DNA of 64,000 bases from Vespa crabro (taxonomy: Eukaryota > Arthropoda > Insecta > Hymenoptera > Vespidae): NCBI RefSeq assembly GCF_910589235.1, contig NC_060960.1:11096119-11160118 (forward strand), in the 5' to 3' direction. A model generated the notes under the pieces. It made no database searches. It was not told the origin of the DNA and was given only the letters and a program-made list of their open reading frames with translations. A program made the position numbers and the translations under genes. Positions 48,928-60,858 of the stretch are shown piece by piece (positions within the stretch are counted from its first letter, which is position 1; the number at the start of each line of letters is the position of its first letter).

Positions 48928-50593
48928 TTTTCCAATAAATAAAATCAGTGTAAATATCACTTCGTTTGAAAATATGGTGTAATGTTTATTTTGCCATTTA
49001 TTATATTTTATACGTTTTATTATTTTATACGTTTATTATACAAACATTTGTTATTATCTATTACGTTTTTGTACTGATGATTAAACGATTATTATTCAGT
49101 TTATTATTATTGCATAGGTAATAATGATAATATTATCATTAATATTTTGTACAAGTGCAAAGCGCTAAATGAACTTGTCCGATAGATTTATTTAAAATTG
49201 TTTTATTTCTTTTATATATATATATATATATTTTTTTTTTATCACAAAAATATTTTAGATAAGTGCTTATATATACACTGCAACTAACATTATATTTAAT
49301 TACATTTTAAATGTTTTTGTAAGTGTGAGAATTGAGTTACAAACTGATTTATAAAATAAATGCATCTATATTTTGTCATATTAGTAAAAATCATATAAGA
49401 CATAGATATTCAAATGTTATCTCTTCAAGAGTATTATTGATTTAAAAAAGTTTAATATTTTTGTTTTAATATCACTATTATACTGAAACGAATTTATGAG
49501 TAAAAGTTTGCATATATATAAAATTGTAAATTATGATAGAGTATGTCTTCATATATTTGCTTTCTTGTAAAAAGAGTTTCAAGGCAGTTGCATTATTTAA
49601 ATCTTTTATACAATCAAAATAAAAGTTCATGTATTCCATAGGTTTATGTTATGAAAAGTTTTTTTGAGTATTATTATTACAATAAGAAATATATCATATA
49701 TGTATAAATATACAGAATCGTCATGGAATAGTGCATTAATGATTAAACCTTAGTAATTATAATCAATTGAATATCATGAATATTATAAATATTCTAAAAT
49801 ATACAAATTTAAATATAATTGTATGTGTGTGTCTACACATACATCTAATCTTTCAAATAGATTCATGTGACTTTATTAAATTCATCATGAAGGAAATGTT
49901 CTATACATTAAAAATTCATATTTCATTGGCATTTTTTTTTATTTTCACTAATAGCTTTAACGCTGCATGTATACAAATATCATATATGAGAAAAATAAAG
50001 TCACTTAGCTGTATTTAAAATATTAACCTCTTATATAATTGTTCCTTTTATAAAATTATAATTTATAAAATTAAGATTATTGGTAATATTACAATTTATC
50101 GTCTTGCGAATGAGGAAAAAATTTCTAAAAATTTGTATACATACATGTATGGCATGAACCATATAACACGTGTGATCGATCGAAAATTTATTATTTTACA
50201 ATTATTTATATTATTACTGTATATCTAAATCTTTTGTTTTTCTTGTATAATTTATTAAAGGAAATTGATTATAGCGCATTTCTTATAGGTTCTTTTTGAC
50301 TTCAAAACAAATTAAGTTATATCATTTACCTTTTATATGTTTTAATATATCGTATTATTGAGATTTGTTTGGCAGAAAATCTAAACACGAAGTTATAATT
50401 TTACATAATCTATCGTACGAAGATATTGATTTCATTCTATTTTTTTTATATTAAATTTGGCATGAATTAATTAAATCATTATTATTTATTTATACACATT
50501 GTATCGTTTTATATTTTATATTTTGCAAAATATGTATTTAATGTTTCACTTAAAGCAATTTATAACGGCACTATGTACATATTTATTAATAAA

Positions 50594-50597
<4 letters not shown>

Positions 50598-50643
<46 letters not shown>

Positions 50644-50651
50644 ATATATAT

Positions 50652-50690
<39 letters not shown>
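50598..50690. repeat. Compound (CA)n(TA)n(CA)n microsatellite
   Basis: CA, TA, TG and CA dinucleotide runs in sequence, about 93 bases. Confidence 0.95.
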
Positions 50691-50694
<4 letters not shown>

Positions 50695-51890
50695 TCTTAA
50701 AAAATTCAAATGTGCTTTTATGCTCGAATATCGAAGATAATTTTTTCTTTTATAAATTTAAAAATAAAATTCGAATACCCAGTTGACTAGAACTTCTACA
50801 TGTTCTAATAATTCCAGTAATTCTAAATAAGACTAATAGTGATTCTACTAGATAGTAGATGTTACGTTAATTGATACCATCAAAATTATAGTATCGCAAT
50901 AAATATATCAACAATTGCATTGTCGCTATAAATTTGTTTAAATTTACATATCTCAGCAATGTTAAACAACATAAGCCTTATAAAGAGGCAGGTGAAAAGA
51001 ATGAAACGTCATTTTAAAATATTTTATTCGTACATATTCCGAAAGACCTTTTTATTCTGAATAACTTTAGCTGACAACATTTATCAGAATAAAGCGCACA
51101 TCAAAAGTTACAGAAATACAGAATTTCGCACACGCAGTTCCATTTAAAATATACATTTGTTACGAGATATTATTGTTTGTTGATATTATTTGTACCTCTC
51201 AAGATCATTTCGATAACAGAATATAAACGATCAAATATAAGGTCATTTCGAGCAGACATACGATTCGTGACGGTATGGGGCAAAATATTCGAGAAACGCG
51301 CAAACGAACATAATTTCAATAATATTTATTAAAAGAGAAATATAATCGACGTCTTCATTGGAATTTATTTAGTTATTGGATGGAAGTAAAATTGTCGTAT
51401 AGATTACTACAACTCGCTTGATGTGTGCATTATTTCGAATAATAATAAAAATAATAATAATAATTCAAGACGTAACCATTTATAATAAAAATGGACTTTC
51501 GGAATGTGTACGAATTAATCTATCATTCAATTTAATATTATTAAATAGTATCTCGTTTCTCTCATTTTAGAAGACATTTGGAATTTTGTTAGATATTGAT
51601 AAAATAAATGTTTTTTCGTCCGATAATGTGAAATAAAATTATACTAATGTAACGAATCGATATATGAATAATTATTTGTTAAAGAGAGTTAGCGAGTCAG
51701 TCTGTATATAACATCAATTGGAGTTCTGTTTATCGTGAAATTTGAAATTTTTTAAATGATATAAAAGAAATTAATGTGCAAATATCATGAGTACATCTAA
51801 TGCTATGTTGTAAGAGAGATCTTTACAAGAGAGATGGTCTATCGAGAAATTTATATTAATTGGAATGTTAGAACACTGGAATACTTGGCC

Positions 51891-51930
51891 GTAAAGGTAG
51901 ACGAATCCACGTAAAGGTAGACGAATCGAC
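51891..51930. repeat. 20-bp tandem duplication
   Basis: GTAAAGGTAGACGAATCCAC is followed directly by the same 20 bases with one change (C to G at position 18). Confidence 0.9.
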
Positions 51931-52907
51931 TTATGGTTGCTGCATTCATTTCTAGCTCGGTATGTTAGATACATGAGTAATCAAAATTTGGGTTTTAAGT
52001 AAGAGGCCTAATGTCGATATACAAGTAGAGAAATAATTTCTTTTCTTTTCCTTTTTTTTTTTTTTGTTTTTTTCTTTTTTTTTCCCCCTTTTTTTTCTTT
52101 CTTTTTTTCCTTTTATAAGCTTCAAAATAATTAAAAATGTTTTATATATTGAATTAAAGAACTTTTAGAATCCTTTATCATTTTTTGCAGGAATGCTTAC
52201 AATGCTCTTCTTGTGGGACAACATTATGAAGCTCGATATACCGTTTTGAGTAAACGTTTATTTACTCAAAGTTGATCGTTTCATTTTGACTCAAAATAAT
52301 TATTTACTCAAAACACAAGGTAATCGTTAAAATGTTATATTATTTAAACAACTTGGAGTATAGAATAACACTATCATTTACAATTATTATGCACAGACAC
52401 AGTCATTTTGCTTTGATTCTTATTAATTTTATAAAACGAAAAAGTCTAGGCAACGTTCTTTTCTTCATTTCGTGTTCTGTGCAATCTACCTATTTTATAT
52501 ACAATCTAAAAATACACGATGCTACATTTAACTTCTTGAATTTAAAGTTGCAATTCTGTATAGTTAAAAGAACACACATTACTAGAATTATTTTGGATTA
52601 TTTTTCAATTTGTTTTGTGACAAAAATGATTATAGTATAATCGACAAATTATGGATCACAGAGTAGAAACACCTGCAACTCTGAGGATAACGTCCGAAGG
52701 CTAAATGCAATTGTTATTAAGTGAAGTTATACATTTTATGTAATACAAAGTCTCCTCTGTATAAGCAAATGTGATTCTGTGTTTCTTCTAATATAAAGAA
52801 TCCTATGCTAGGCCTTGCATTCTATTGTTGATGATGTATTGCATGGGCCCTTATGTTGCTTCTTCAATTTAAAAACAAGATATAATTCGTTTTCAACAAA
52901 TAAATTT

Positions 52908-54348
52908 TCATTTAAAAGCTTGATAGATTCTCCATGCACTAATGCTAATGGCTGTCAGCGTAACAGTCGCATGAAGAATTCGTCTCCTCGTATCATCCTT
53001 TCTTACAAGAAACGTTGGCGACGATGGACCTAAGATAGCTAACACTTCTACATGTGGTAGCTTACTTGTGTCAGTTTCTACTTGGTATTGACAGCATGGA
53101 TCAAACTGCCATGACAAAGTGTAAAGTCCACAAGTTATAAGTGATACAAAACCTAATGTGCCACAAATATAAGGTCGATCGCCCCATATAAGACCTAGGA
53201 ATATTAGAAACCGATAATTAAATCAACAACGTATTAATTACAATCACGATTTAAGGACATTAACAAACCTGTTGTGATAGCTGTTAAGCCAGATAACGTT
53301 GCAGTTTTATGAAGACAATTACCAACCGTTATCCATCTGGAAGTTTCATCTCCCAATTTCGATGGTTCAATTATGATTAAAGTACATTCGGACTCAAGGG
53401 CTCTTTCTAACTCGTACTCAAAAGTTTCATGAGCATTTTCACTGTCATATACTTCTCTAATAATTGCAACTTTTGAGTTATCATCCCTGTAATGACGAAA
53501 GTGTTATAATATGATGGAACGATACTTCAACGTTATTTCCTCCTCATTTGTGCCTCGATATAAGTAAAAATTGAATGAAAAGCGTATAAGAATAAATTGG
53601 AAAGCGTATAAGAATAAATTGTAAAAGAGGATCCATTGGTCATGGATCAAAAGACATTAAATCTAACAGCAAATAAAATTGTTTTGCAACATAATTGTAT
53701 ATAAAAGCAATATAATTGTAAACTTTTGATATGTAATTTTTAAAAGGACTCATTAAAACTTGATATCTCATATGTTAGATTTTAATTAGACAATTATGAA
53801 TTTTTTCTATGAATTCATCTTTTTCATTTCATGTTTTTCTTTCCTTTGCATGTTATGTAAGATGGTCGGATTTAATCGGATTAAGATTTGTTTCGATATA
53901 ATATTTTTCCATATCTCTAACAAACGTTTACACGGGTTTTTTTTTTTTTAATACTAAAATATATCATAATAAGATTATTTTATAGAGCGATAATGTAGAA
54001 ATTGAAAGCAATAATGTAAAATTGTCAGGAAAATATTGGAAATGTGCATATACTTTGTACCTTTGAACGATTCATAAGAAACAACTTGGAAACGTGACAT
54101 TTTAGATGGTCTTACGTTAGAGTAAAAATATTTTTTCTAATTAAATATTTACGAATATTAACACAAATAAAAGGTTAATTTGTTATGACCAAAGTATAAC
54201 GTTGGAGGTTAACTATATTTTACATTTAGTTGCACAATATGATATTAAAATTTTACATGAACATCTTTGCGACTAATAAATATAACTTTTCGTATAAAAA
54301 ATTAAAAATAATCAGAGCTACGAACCTGTCAACAGCTTTATCTACCAT
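52908..54348 (-). CDS. TMEM11/PMI mitochondrial inner-membrane protein, 3 exons, 175 aa
   Basis: Exons on minus: 54348-54326, 53486-53269, 53194-52908. TMEM11 (fly PMI) is a mitochondrial membrane protein that controls organelle and cristae shape and associates with MICOS. Family signatures: VAIIREVYDSENAHETFEYELERALE, seen as REVYDSENAHETFEYELE, then GDETSRWITVGNCLHKTA, the hydrophobic segments TATLSGLTAITTGLIWG and ICGTLGFVSLITCGLYTL, then SWQFDPCCQYQVE and FLVRKDD. Length is slightly below human (192 aa) because the N-terminus is short. Exon 1 codes only MVDKAVD plus two bases. Its donor (GTTCGT) and phase fit exon 2 exactly, which decides the start. Intron 1 is 839 bases with a 22-bp tandem duplication. 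Confidence 0.92.
53579..53622. repeat. 22-bp tandem duplication in TMEM11 intron 1
   Basis: AAAGCGTATAAGAATAAATT plus GG, then the same unit ending in GT. The two copies are identical except for the last base. Confidence 0.9.
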
Positions 54349-55194
54349 CTTTACAGGCAATCTCATAGACGATGGAACAACAGTCGTTCTGAACCCGGAA
54401 CAAATCTACGGATATAGAACCGGACGTGTAAATCAGCTGATTGTTTTACATACGCGTATGACTCAAGTAGTTCCTCAAAACCAGAGGAACATATTTTTAT
54501 TAGCAATATATGAAAAATAACAAAATATCTTTATCAAAGTTTCATCGAATAACGTAATTCGTTTAATTTTTATCACAAAATTAAGTAAATTTAGAATACA
54601 TATATTAGTAAAGTTTGGAATGAAAACATATGTCGGATTAATATCATTTAATAATTCCCGCCTTTTATGGTTTTTACGTTTATGCGTTTCAAGATGTCGC
54701 GATATATTCGATTCGATAGTAGCGGGAATAAAAGCGCAATAAGTAGTTCGGCGTTACTCGACAATGTCGTTTATCATTTCTTTTGTTTTATAAATAAATG
54801 AACGATCGTCGGTCGTTGTGCTACAAATATGATTTCGTGATTCCGTCACGGTGTGAATACTCGTACTCGATCGACGATACTCGTCGGCACGGGAGAGGAG
54901 GTAACTTTGGAAGATTGCTTTCAGATTATTACATAATTTATGTCTCCGGTGTCGAACATTTCTCAATGCATACGATTAAAGAGATAGACGAATAACGTGA
55001 GAAAAATATTACAAGGAAAAATTTCACAGGTGTATTCGAGGACAAACACTTGGAGTAACAAGACACGAGTAATTTTTTTATCGTCGATAATTAACTTCAT
55101 CTAATAATATTTGATTCGATCGAAGAAAATCGTATTGCACGTAAGACGATATAAAAGCAAAAAAGAGAAATGTGCGTCGCATCAGAAACATCGA

Positions 55195-55259
55195 CCAATG
55201 GTAGAAGGCATGTGTTAAGGAAATATGGCGGATACGCGTTGGTGGCGTTAGCGACCAAT
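55195..55259 (+). promoter_or_regulatory. Candidate promoter: paired CCAAT boxes and ATGGCGG element
   Basis: CCAAT at 55195-55199 and again at 55255-55259 (both preceded by CGA) flank AAATATGGCGG. The cluster sits at the start of the GC-rich domain, about 1.4 kb upstream of the outspread start codon and 0.85 kb from the TMEM11 start. Which gene it drives is not shown by sequence. Confidence 0.35.
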
Positions 55260-56007
55260 CAGCTAACGAACTAATGGGACGATAGCTTGAGAAAGGGCAA
55301 ACGGTGGCGCTTGGAAAACGGTACGGTAGCGAGGATCGCGAATGGATGTACGCGCGAGTTTCGTTCTGTCATGGATATTATCGGACGCTGTGTCATAGCT
55401 TTGTCCGAGCATCGTCGTCGCGCTCGTCTACGTGCTCGTCGTCATCGACGTCGTCGCCGTCGTCGTCGTCGTTCTTATTGTTAAAGACTCACATAGCGCC
55501 TCCACGGGCCGTTTACGCGATCCACACGAAATTCACGATTCTGCTTTCGTGCTTGTCTTTTTTTTCTTTTCTTTTTTTTTTTTTTTCTTTCTTTCTTATC
55601 TGCACCGAGTGGCTGCATCGAGTGAAACAGACGGAAAGAACGTCGGCAGGAGGGAGGGGAGAGAGAGAGAGAGAGAGAGAGGGGCTTCTCCGTGATTTCG
55701 TTCCATCGTCCACGTGCTTTCGCGGCTTAAGCAAGAGATTCTCAAGTGACGGGTGCGGCGGTGAAAGAGTGGAAAGGGAAAGAGGGGGTTTGGCTTGATC
55801 TCTCTCTCTTTCTCTTTCTCTCTCTTTCTATGCCGGAAGGTGGGGTAAGAGTGGGGGGAGAGCCTGTATCGCCGTCGACCTTAGGAGTTGAGCGGTCGTT
55901 TCGTTGCATCGCGTTTAGTGCGTGTCCGTCAGTGCGCGAGTCAATGACGACGTCGTGAACGCGCGAGACCGCGCGTGCTCGTGCGACGACGCGCGTTTCC
56001 CGCGACG

Positions 56008-56008
56008 T

Positions 56009-56051
<43 letters not shown>

Positions 56052-56075
56052 AGAGCAGAGCAGAGCAGAGCAGAG
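56008..56075. repeat. (GA)n tract followed by (CAGAG)5
   Basis: About 40 bases of GA followed by five perfect CAGAG pentanucleotides (56051-56075), probably within the 5' UTR of the outspread homologue. Confidence 0.93.
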
Positions 56076-56636
56076 AAGATAAAGAAAAAAAGGTGGGGAG
56101 TCGCGGAGAGAAGAATAAAGAAAGTCAAGAACGCCGCGAAGCATCCATCGAATCGTTTTTGATCACACGGCACGTTTGCGTGCCCAAATACACACGCATA
56201 TAGACACACACATAGAACGAGCGGATAAGGTGCACTTCGTTCGCTCCTACGTTTATCCTCGAGGATATTAAAATTCATCTTGTTTGGTGTTTTTCGAATA
56301 GTCTCTTTTAAGAGCGTGACACATTTAGAGGAAGACCAGGCGGGAATTTCAAAAGGCGCCAAAGTGATTCGAAACGTAGGTTAGGGGGCGATACTTTCGG
56401 GTTAAGGGGGTCCGCGAAAGTGACGCGAAGTTGTCGCGAATCCCGAGGAGGGTGTTGTTAAGACGGTCAAAGGATAGCGACGGAGATCGATAGAAAATCT
56501 AAGAAAATAGAAAAAAGGCAAAAACTTTGAGGAGCGAAACGAACGATGTCGTTGCTAGTGTTGCTATTTTTATCGGCCGATAATAATCGTCGTCCTCGTC
56601 GTCGATAAGTCGTCGTGCTCGCGTCAGTGTGTCGCG

Positions 56637-56780
56637 ATGTCGAGCGGCACGACGGGCGTCGTGCGTGCTACCGGCGCCGAGTGCAGGAAGTTCGCACCAA
56701 ACATATTCAACAAGAGCAAGTGCAGCAGCTGCTTCAAGCAGAAAGAGGAGCACAGTGCGGAGGCTCTGGAATGCAATAGG
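56637..56780 (+). CDS. Outspread/MPRIP homologue, first coding exon (partial gene)
   Basis: A 48-codon exon from the ATG in GCGATGT to a consensus donor (AGG then GTGAGT), phase 0. It encodes a short Ser/Gly/Thr start, then ECRKFAPNIFNKSKCSSCF and KQKEEHSAEALECNR. This cysteine-bearing NIFNKSKC..CF segment precedes the first PH domain in fly outspread and in vertebrate MPRIP (myosin phosphatase Rho-interacting protein), which link F-actin, RhoA and myosin phosphatase. The next exon, expected to begin the PH domain, is not found up to the right edge, so the first intron exceeds 7.2 kb. Identification rests on this short but distinctive stretch. Confidence 0.8.
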
Positions 56781-57001
56781 GTGAGTTTTCCTTGATGGAC
56801 TCTATCTCTCTCTCTCCCTCCCTCCCTATCCTTCTATCTCTCTGCTTCTATCTCCTTTCCTTTCTTAGTCCTTCTTTCTCGCGTGCTCTTGCGTGTCCTT
56901 TCTCTCTCTCCCTCTTTCATTCTGCCACCCTCCTCCATCTTTCTTGCGTATATGCTCGACTCGACGCGCCTCGAGACGTCTCCCTTGGCTTCTTCTTTCT
57001 T

Positions 57002-57064
57002 CTCCTCCTCCTCCTCCTCCTCCTCCTCCTCCATCCCTTCCCTTCCTTCCTTCCTTCCTTCTTT
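57002..57064. repeat. (CTC)n and (CCTT)n tracts
   Basis: About ten CTC trinucleotides (57002-57032), then CCTT tetranucleotides to about 57064. Confidence 0.92.
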
Positions 57065-57237
57065 CTCTTCTTTTTCGTCTTTCTTCTTCGCCGTTGAATT
57101 CCTCGGCACGATCGGTGAGGAATAGCGATAGAAGAGGGAGGGAGGGAGAGACCTCGTAGGGATCATTGCTGTTACGTAAGTCATACTTTTTCATTCGATC
57201 TGCTGCTACCTTCGGCCATGTCTCAAAGGAGCAAACT

Positions 57238-57285
57238 CGATCGATCGATCTACCAACCGAGATGGATCGATCGATCGATCGATCG
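57238..57285. repeat. (GATC)n cluster
   Basis: Two runs of GATC/CGAT tetranucleotides separated by about 20 bases. Each run is self-complementary, so this is a palindromic microsatellite. Confidence 0.9.
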
Positions 57286-57669
57286 TCGGAGAAGCGTTAA
57301 TTGCTCGCTCCCTTCGCGAGATGCTTTTATTCCGACGCATTTTCATACGACATTTCATACGTTGAGAATTCGCCGTTTGTTATTCCATCGATAAAGGTGG
57401 GCGCTTCTTTTCACGTACAGATTCTTTGTAATCGATTCTTTTTCTTTTTTAAGGACACAGCGCGAATCCTTTCCGATTGTTATCGCGGCGTTCTCGCGGC
57501 CTTGGCATCGTGACTTTTACGTATAGTAGATATGCCTTTCGAATCTACGTTTTCTCTCGCCGTGACGCATCACGGTTTGCCTTATCGCTTAGATATATTT
57601 ATGCGGATTCAACGAAGGGAAAAAAATCTCGATGCGCCGATAAGAGGTCGTACGCATTTTCTTATCTCG

Positions 57670-57672
<3 letters not shown>

Positions 57673-57746
<74 letters not shown>
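57673..57746. repeat. Long (TA)n microsatellite
   Basis: About 74 bases of uninterrupted TA. Confidence 0.97.
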
Positions 57747-57747
<1 letters not shown>

Positions 57748-58091
57748 TGCTACATATACGAAGAGATGTGATTTCGATCGAGTGAAAATAAAAGAAAATT
57801 GGATTTTGATGTTTTTCATTTTAAGGAGGAAGAGGAAGAAGAATTAAAAGAAAAAGTAGAGAAAGTTAGGATACTTTTATTTTATATCGTTACTTCGTTA
57901 GAAAAAAAAAAGTCGGATTGAAGTAGAGCCACGCGTTTCTCCTTATACTCGTTTGCAAATTTCGGAATGCTGGCAGCCTTGCGACCTGTTCTCTCGGTGC
58001 ATTCCAATCGCCTTCTTCCAGCACCCTTTATAACTGCCTGTCGGAGAGCCGTTGCTTCGTCGACTTTCGAAGGAACGCAGTAATTTGCGTG

Positions 58092-58120
58092 AGAAAGAGA
58101 GAGAGAGAGAGAGAGAGAGC
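58092..58120. repeat. (GA)n microsatellite
   Basis: A GA run of about 29 bases. Confidence 0.94.
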
Positions 58121-58918
58121 GCACGGTCTTCTTTCTCTCTTCGTACAAAGCAACGTTCGAAGAGACAAAAATGACGAGTCAAATTACCGGTATAATATCT
58201 AACCTCGGAATGCTCTTTCGATCTTCCCCTTATCGTTAGGAAACGCATTCTCTTATTATCTTTCCTCCTACGTTCGAGTCATCCATAAGATTGAGTTTTT
58301 ATGAAATTAAAAATGGTTTCGTGTAGGTCACCAACACCTCCCTACCCCTCCGTCTCAAGATCATTGCATGAAATTCCACGAATTCGCATTAAGTCTCAGG
58401 GCTTTCGATCGTCGCACAAGGCATATTTCCATATACAACGCACGTAGAAGGTCTTGCGAGTGGTACGCGTATAAAGCGAAATACGTTGCCCGATTGCTTT
58501 TCTCCTTTACCACTAATTACGAGAATACTTGGCTCTCTCTCTCTCTCTCTCTCTTCCTCTCTCGATGTACGATCTTAAGGAAGCCGTAAGACGTGCTTTT
58601 TACGAACGATGCGTTCTCGCGGAGCAGTCAAAAACGTGTGCCCGTTATAAAAGCGACGGAGCTTATTTATATCGGTTTGGTTTATGCATACGGAGTATGT
58701 ATAGTTTGTCCGACTATAACGGTTATACACGAAAACGACGTCCGACTTACCAATGACCGAGGACATTACCCGCGCGAAGTCAACAATCTTTTGATAAGAG
58801 TAGGTGGAAAATTTTTAAATGATTATCTCGACATTTTCTCCATAAAGACGCAAACGTTTTTTTTATTTTCGATAGCACTTTCGTACCTCGATAATCTCGA
58901 TAGAAATTTGACGTGCGA

Positions 58919-58945
58919 GCGCGCGCGCGCGAGAGAGAGAGAGAG
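58919..58945. repeat. (GC)n(GA)n compound microsatellite
   Basis: GCGCGC passes into GAGAGA. The same compound structure recurs at 62365-62412. Confidence 0.92.
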
Positions 58946-59204
58946 GCAAGATTTATTTAAGCGAGACACGTTCGCGATGAAAAAATTCTTCCACCGTCAT
59001 CGTCCTCCGTCGTTGCGTTTGGTATTCGAAGAAGATGAGCGAGAGTCGAAGAATTTCAGTTTCCGTTCTTATAGCGATACGAAGAAATTTTGCCATTTGC
59101 CCTTCAAAATTCTCGCTACGCTAGATACGGTCAACATTTTTTCTCTCCTTCTTCGACGACCGAGAAAGACGGCGAACGTTACCACCGTGTAACGTGTTCA
59201 TTCG

Positions 59205-59207
<3 letters not shown>

Positions 59208-59238
<31 letters not shown>
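59208..59238. repeat. (CT)n microsatellite
   Basis: A CT run of about 31 bases. Confidence 0.94.
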
Positions 59239-59961
59239 GCGGCCGCATATTTACTTTGCTTACGACTCCGAAGCGTATGCCATAAGCGAGATACTGTTAT
59301 GTTCGGCGCTGTATGTACGACGACGTATCGCTTCGTTGATCTTAATATTTCTTTCTCGCTTTTCTGACCCATTCAGCTCTTGCTACAAAGTTTCGATGAA
59401 ATTACGCCTTACGAAAAACGCACATATTTATATAGATAAGTAGATACGTATGTATATACGTTGTACAAACATGACGTCGTCGACAGTGTTTGGTTTGCTT
59501 TGCCGCGACGCGGTGACATTGCTGGTATCTATCTGTGGTGACTTTTCGTTGGATCAACGAAAGAATCGTTATTGTTTTTCCTTTTTTTCTTCTTTCTATT
59601 TCATTGAGAATTGGCGAAAGCAGTGAAACTGGTAATATATCGCACGATGAGAGAAGACGCGAAGCGAGTTTTGCGCGCTTCTTAAACGTGCCGTTACAAA
59701 AAGGTAAAAAATCTTTAAGAGCGGGCATCCAGTTGTAACGGTATACGCGGTATATGGAGGCGAAAGAAAAGAGTAAATCGGTTCGATCGTTAAGCGAGTA
59801 AAGGCTAAATGAAACGTCCTGTACGCGAGAGTTACTAGTGAATGGAAGTCGTCGGGTCTAACGCGCGCACCGTCGGTGGCCCGCTTTACGGTGTATCCCG
59901 GATAGATCGCCCTCGAGCGATTTTAATCGAGCCTGCGAAGGCGAAGAAGAAGAAAGGCGAG

Positions 59962-60008
59962 CTAGATAGATAGATAGATGGATGGATCGATCGAACGATC
60001 TATCGATC

Positions 60009-60047
<39 letters not shown>
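59962..60047. repeat. (GATA)n/(GATC)n tetranucleotide array
   Basis: TAGA/GATA units with GATG and GATC variants over about 86 bases. The longest pure GATA part is at 60010-60047. Confidence 0.95.
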
Positions 60048-60814
60048 GAACAGATAGACTGCGAAAGGAGAGAGAGAGGGGGGGGGGTGAAGGGTACTTC
60101 TTTTTTCCTTCGAATCCGAAACCTTTTTCCTTAGCTCGCGCCTTAATACCTGCCCTCCTCGCTTCGGTTTCCTCTCGTGGAAGTCGGAGAGAGCATGCGC
60201 ACGCACGCTTCTTACCTTTATAAGGACTTCATTGAAAACGTCGTCGTCGACGGAAAACGACGAGCATGCTCGAGAGAACCTATCACCGGCCATCATCGCC
60301 ACTACTACCATCACGCGCGCGAGCGCGCTTTACAACTTCTCCTTACCGACCGACGAAAATACTTTTATGAGTTGGCCATCGCGCGTGCGTCGAATGGATT
60401 ATTTCTTTCTACACGTAGGAACGTCGTTCCATTAGAGAGGGAGAGAAAGGAGACAAGTGTCTTGAAAGGATTTTTTACTATCTCAGAAATTGCTTCTTCC
60501 TTGCATTTTCTGCTCTCATAAATAAATATGACGCGCGCTACGTTATTTCGATTTTAAATCCGAAGAGATGGATGGATGGATCGAAAGAAGAGTCGTTTTT
60601 CCTCGTAGGATTCTCGTAGGGACTTCCAGGAAGGTTCTATGGGTCTCTAACATGAATGAACGATCTCTATCGTCCGGGCTTTACCTTAACGGAGTTACTC
60701 TTAACGAGAAAATCTGGTTCCGAGACGGTTTCCGCGTAGTCGTCTCTTCGAGGGAAGATGACCGTGGCGCGAGTAACTCGACCGATCTTTCCCCTTGAGC
60801 AGCTCTCTAAGCTC

Positions 60815-60858
60815 CCTCTCCTCCTCCTCCTCCTCCTCCCCCTCCTCCTCCTCCTCCT
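60815..60858. repeat. (CTC)n trinucleotide repeat
   Basis: CTC/CCT units of about 44 bases, giving poly-Leu and poly-Pro artefact frames. Confidence 0.93.

Larger units (their letters stand above)
48928..52907. other. Gene-free AT-rich spacer
   Basis: About 4 kb with no recognisable coding sequence. It contains a (TA)n/(CA)n compound microsatellite at 50598-50690, a poly-pyrimidine tract at about 52037-52115, and a 20-bp tandem duplication at 51891-51930. The right end is probably the TMEM11 3' UTR. Confidence 0.7.
54349..56636. other. Divergent region between TMEM11 and the outspread homologue
   Basis: Shifts from AT-rich to GC-rich at about 54.8-55.2 kb. Two CCAAT boxes (55195-55199, 55255-55259) and an AAATATGGCGG element (about 55220-55230) suggest a promoter near 55.2 kb. 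The 55.3-56.6 kb part, with GA tracts and many CpGs, is probably 5' UTR or first exon of the outspread homologue. Long open frames here come from GA/CT repeats. Confidence 0.5.

Noticed and set aside
54230..54520. 96-codon plus frame as an independent gene
   Set aside because: It lies antisense to TMEM11 exon 1 and its leader, begins in AT-rich low-information sequence and matches nothing I recognise.
55742..56362. 206-codon minus frame overlapping the outspread leader
   Set aside because: A large part is Ser-Leu from the GA tract. It has no recognisable domain and runs antisense to a probable 5' UTR.
58593..59192. 199-codon plus frame in the outspread intron
   Set aside because: It begins without an ATG, crosses a GC/GA microsatellite (Arg-Glu repeats) and shows no family motif.
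60000..60314. GATA/GATC tetranucleotide array considered as a CRISPR-like or satellite repeat
   Set aside because: Units are 4 bases with no spacers. It is a simple microsatellite in a eukaryotic intron.
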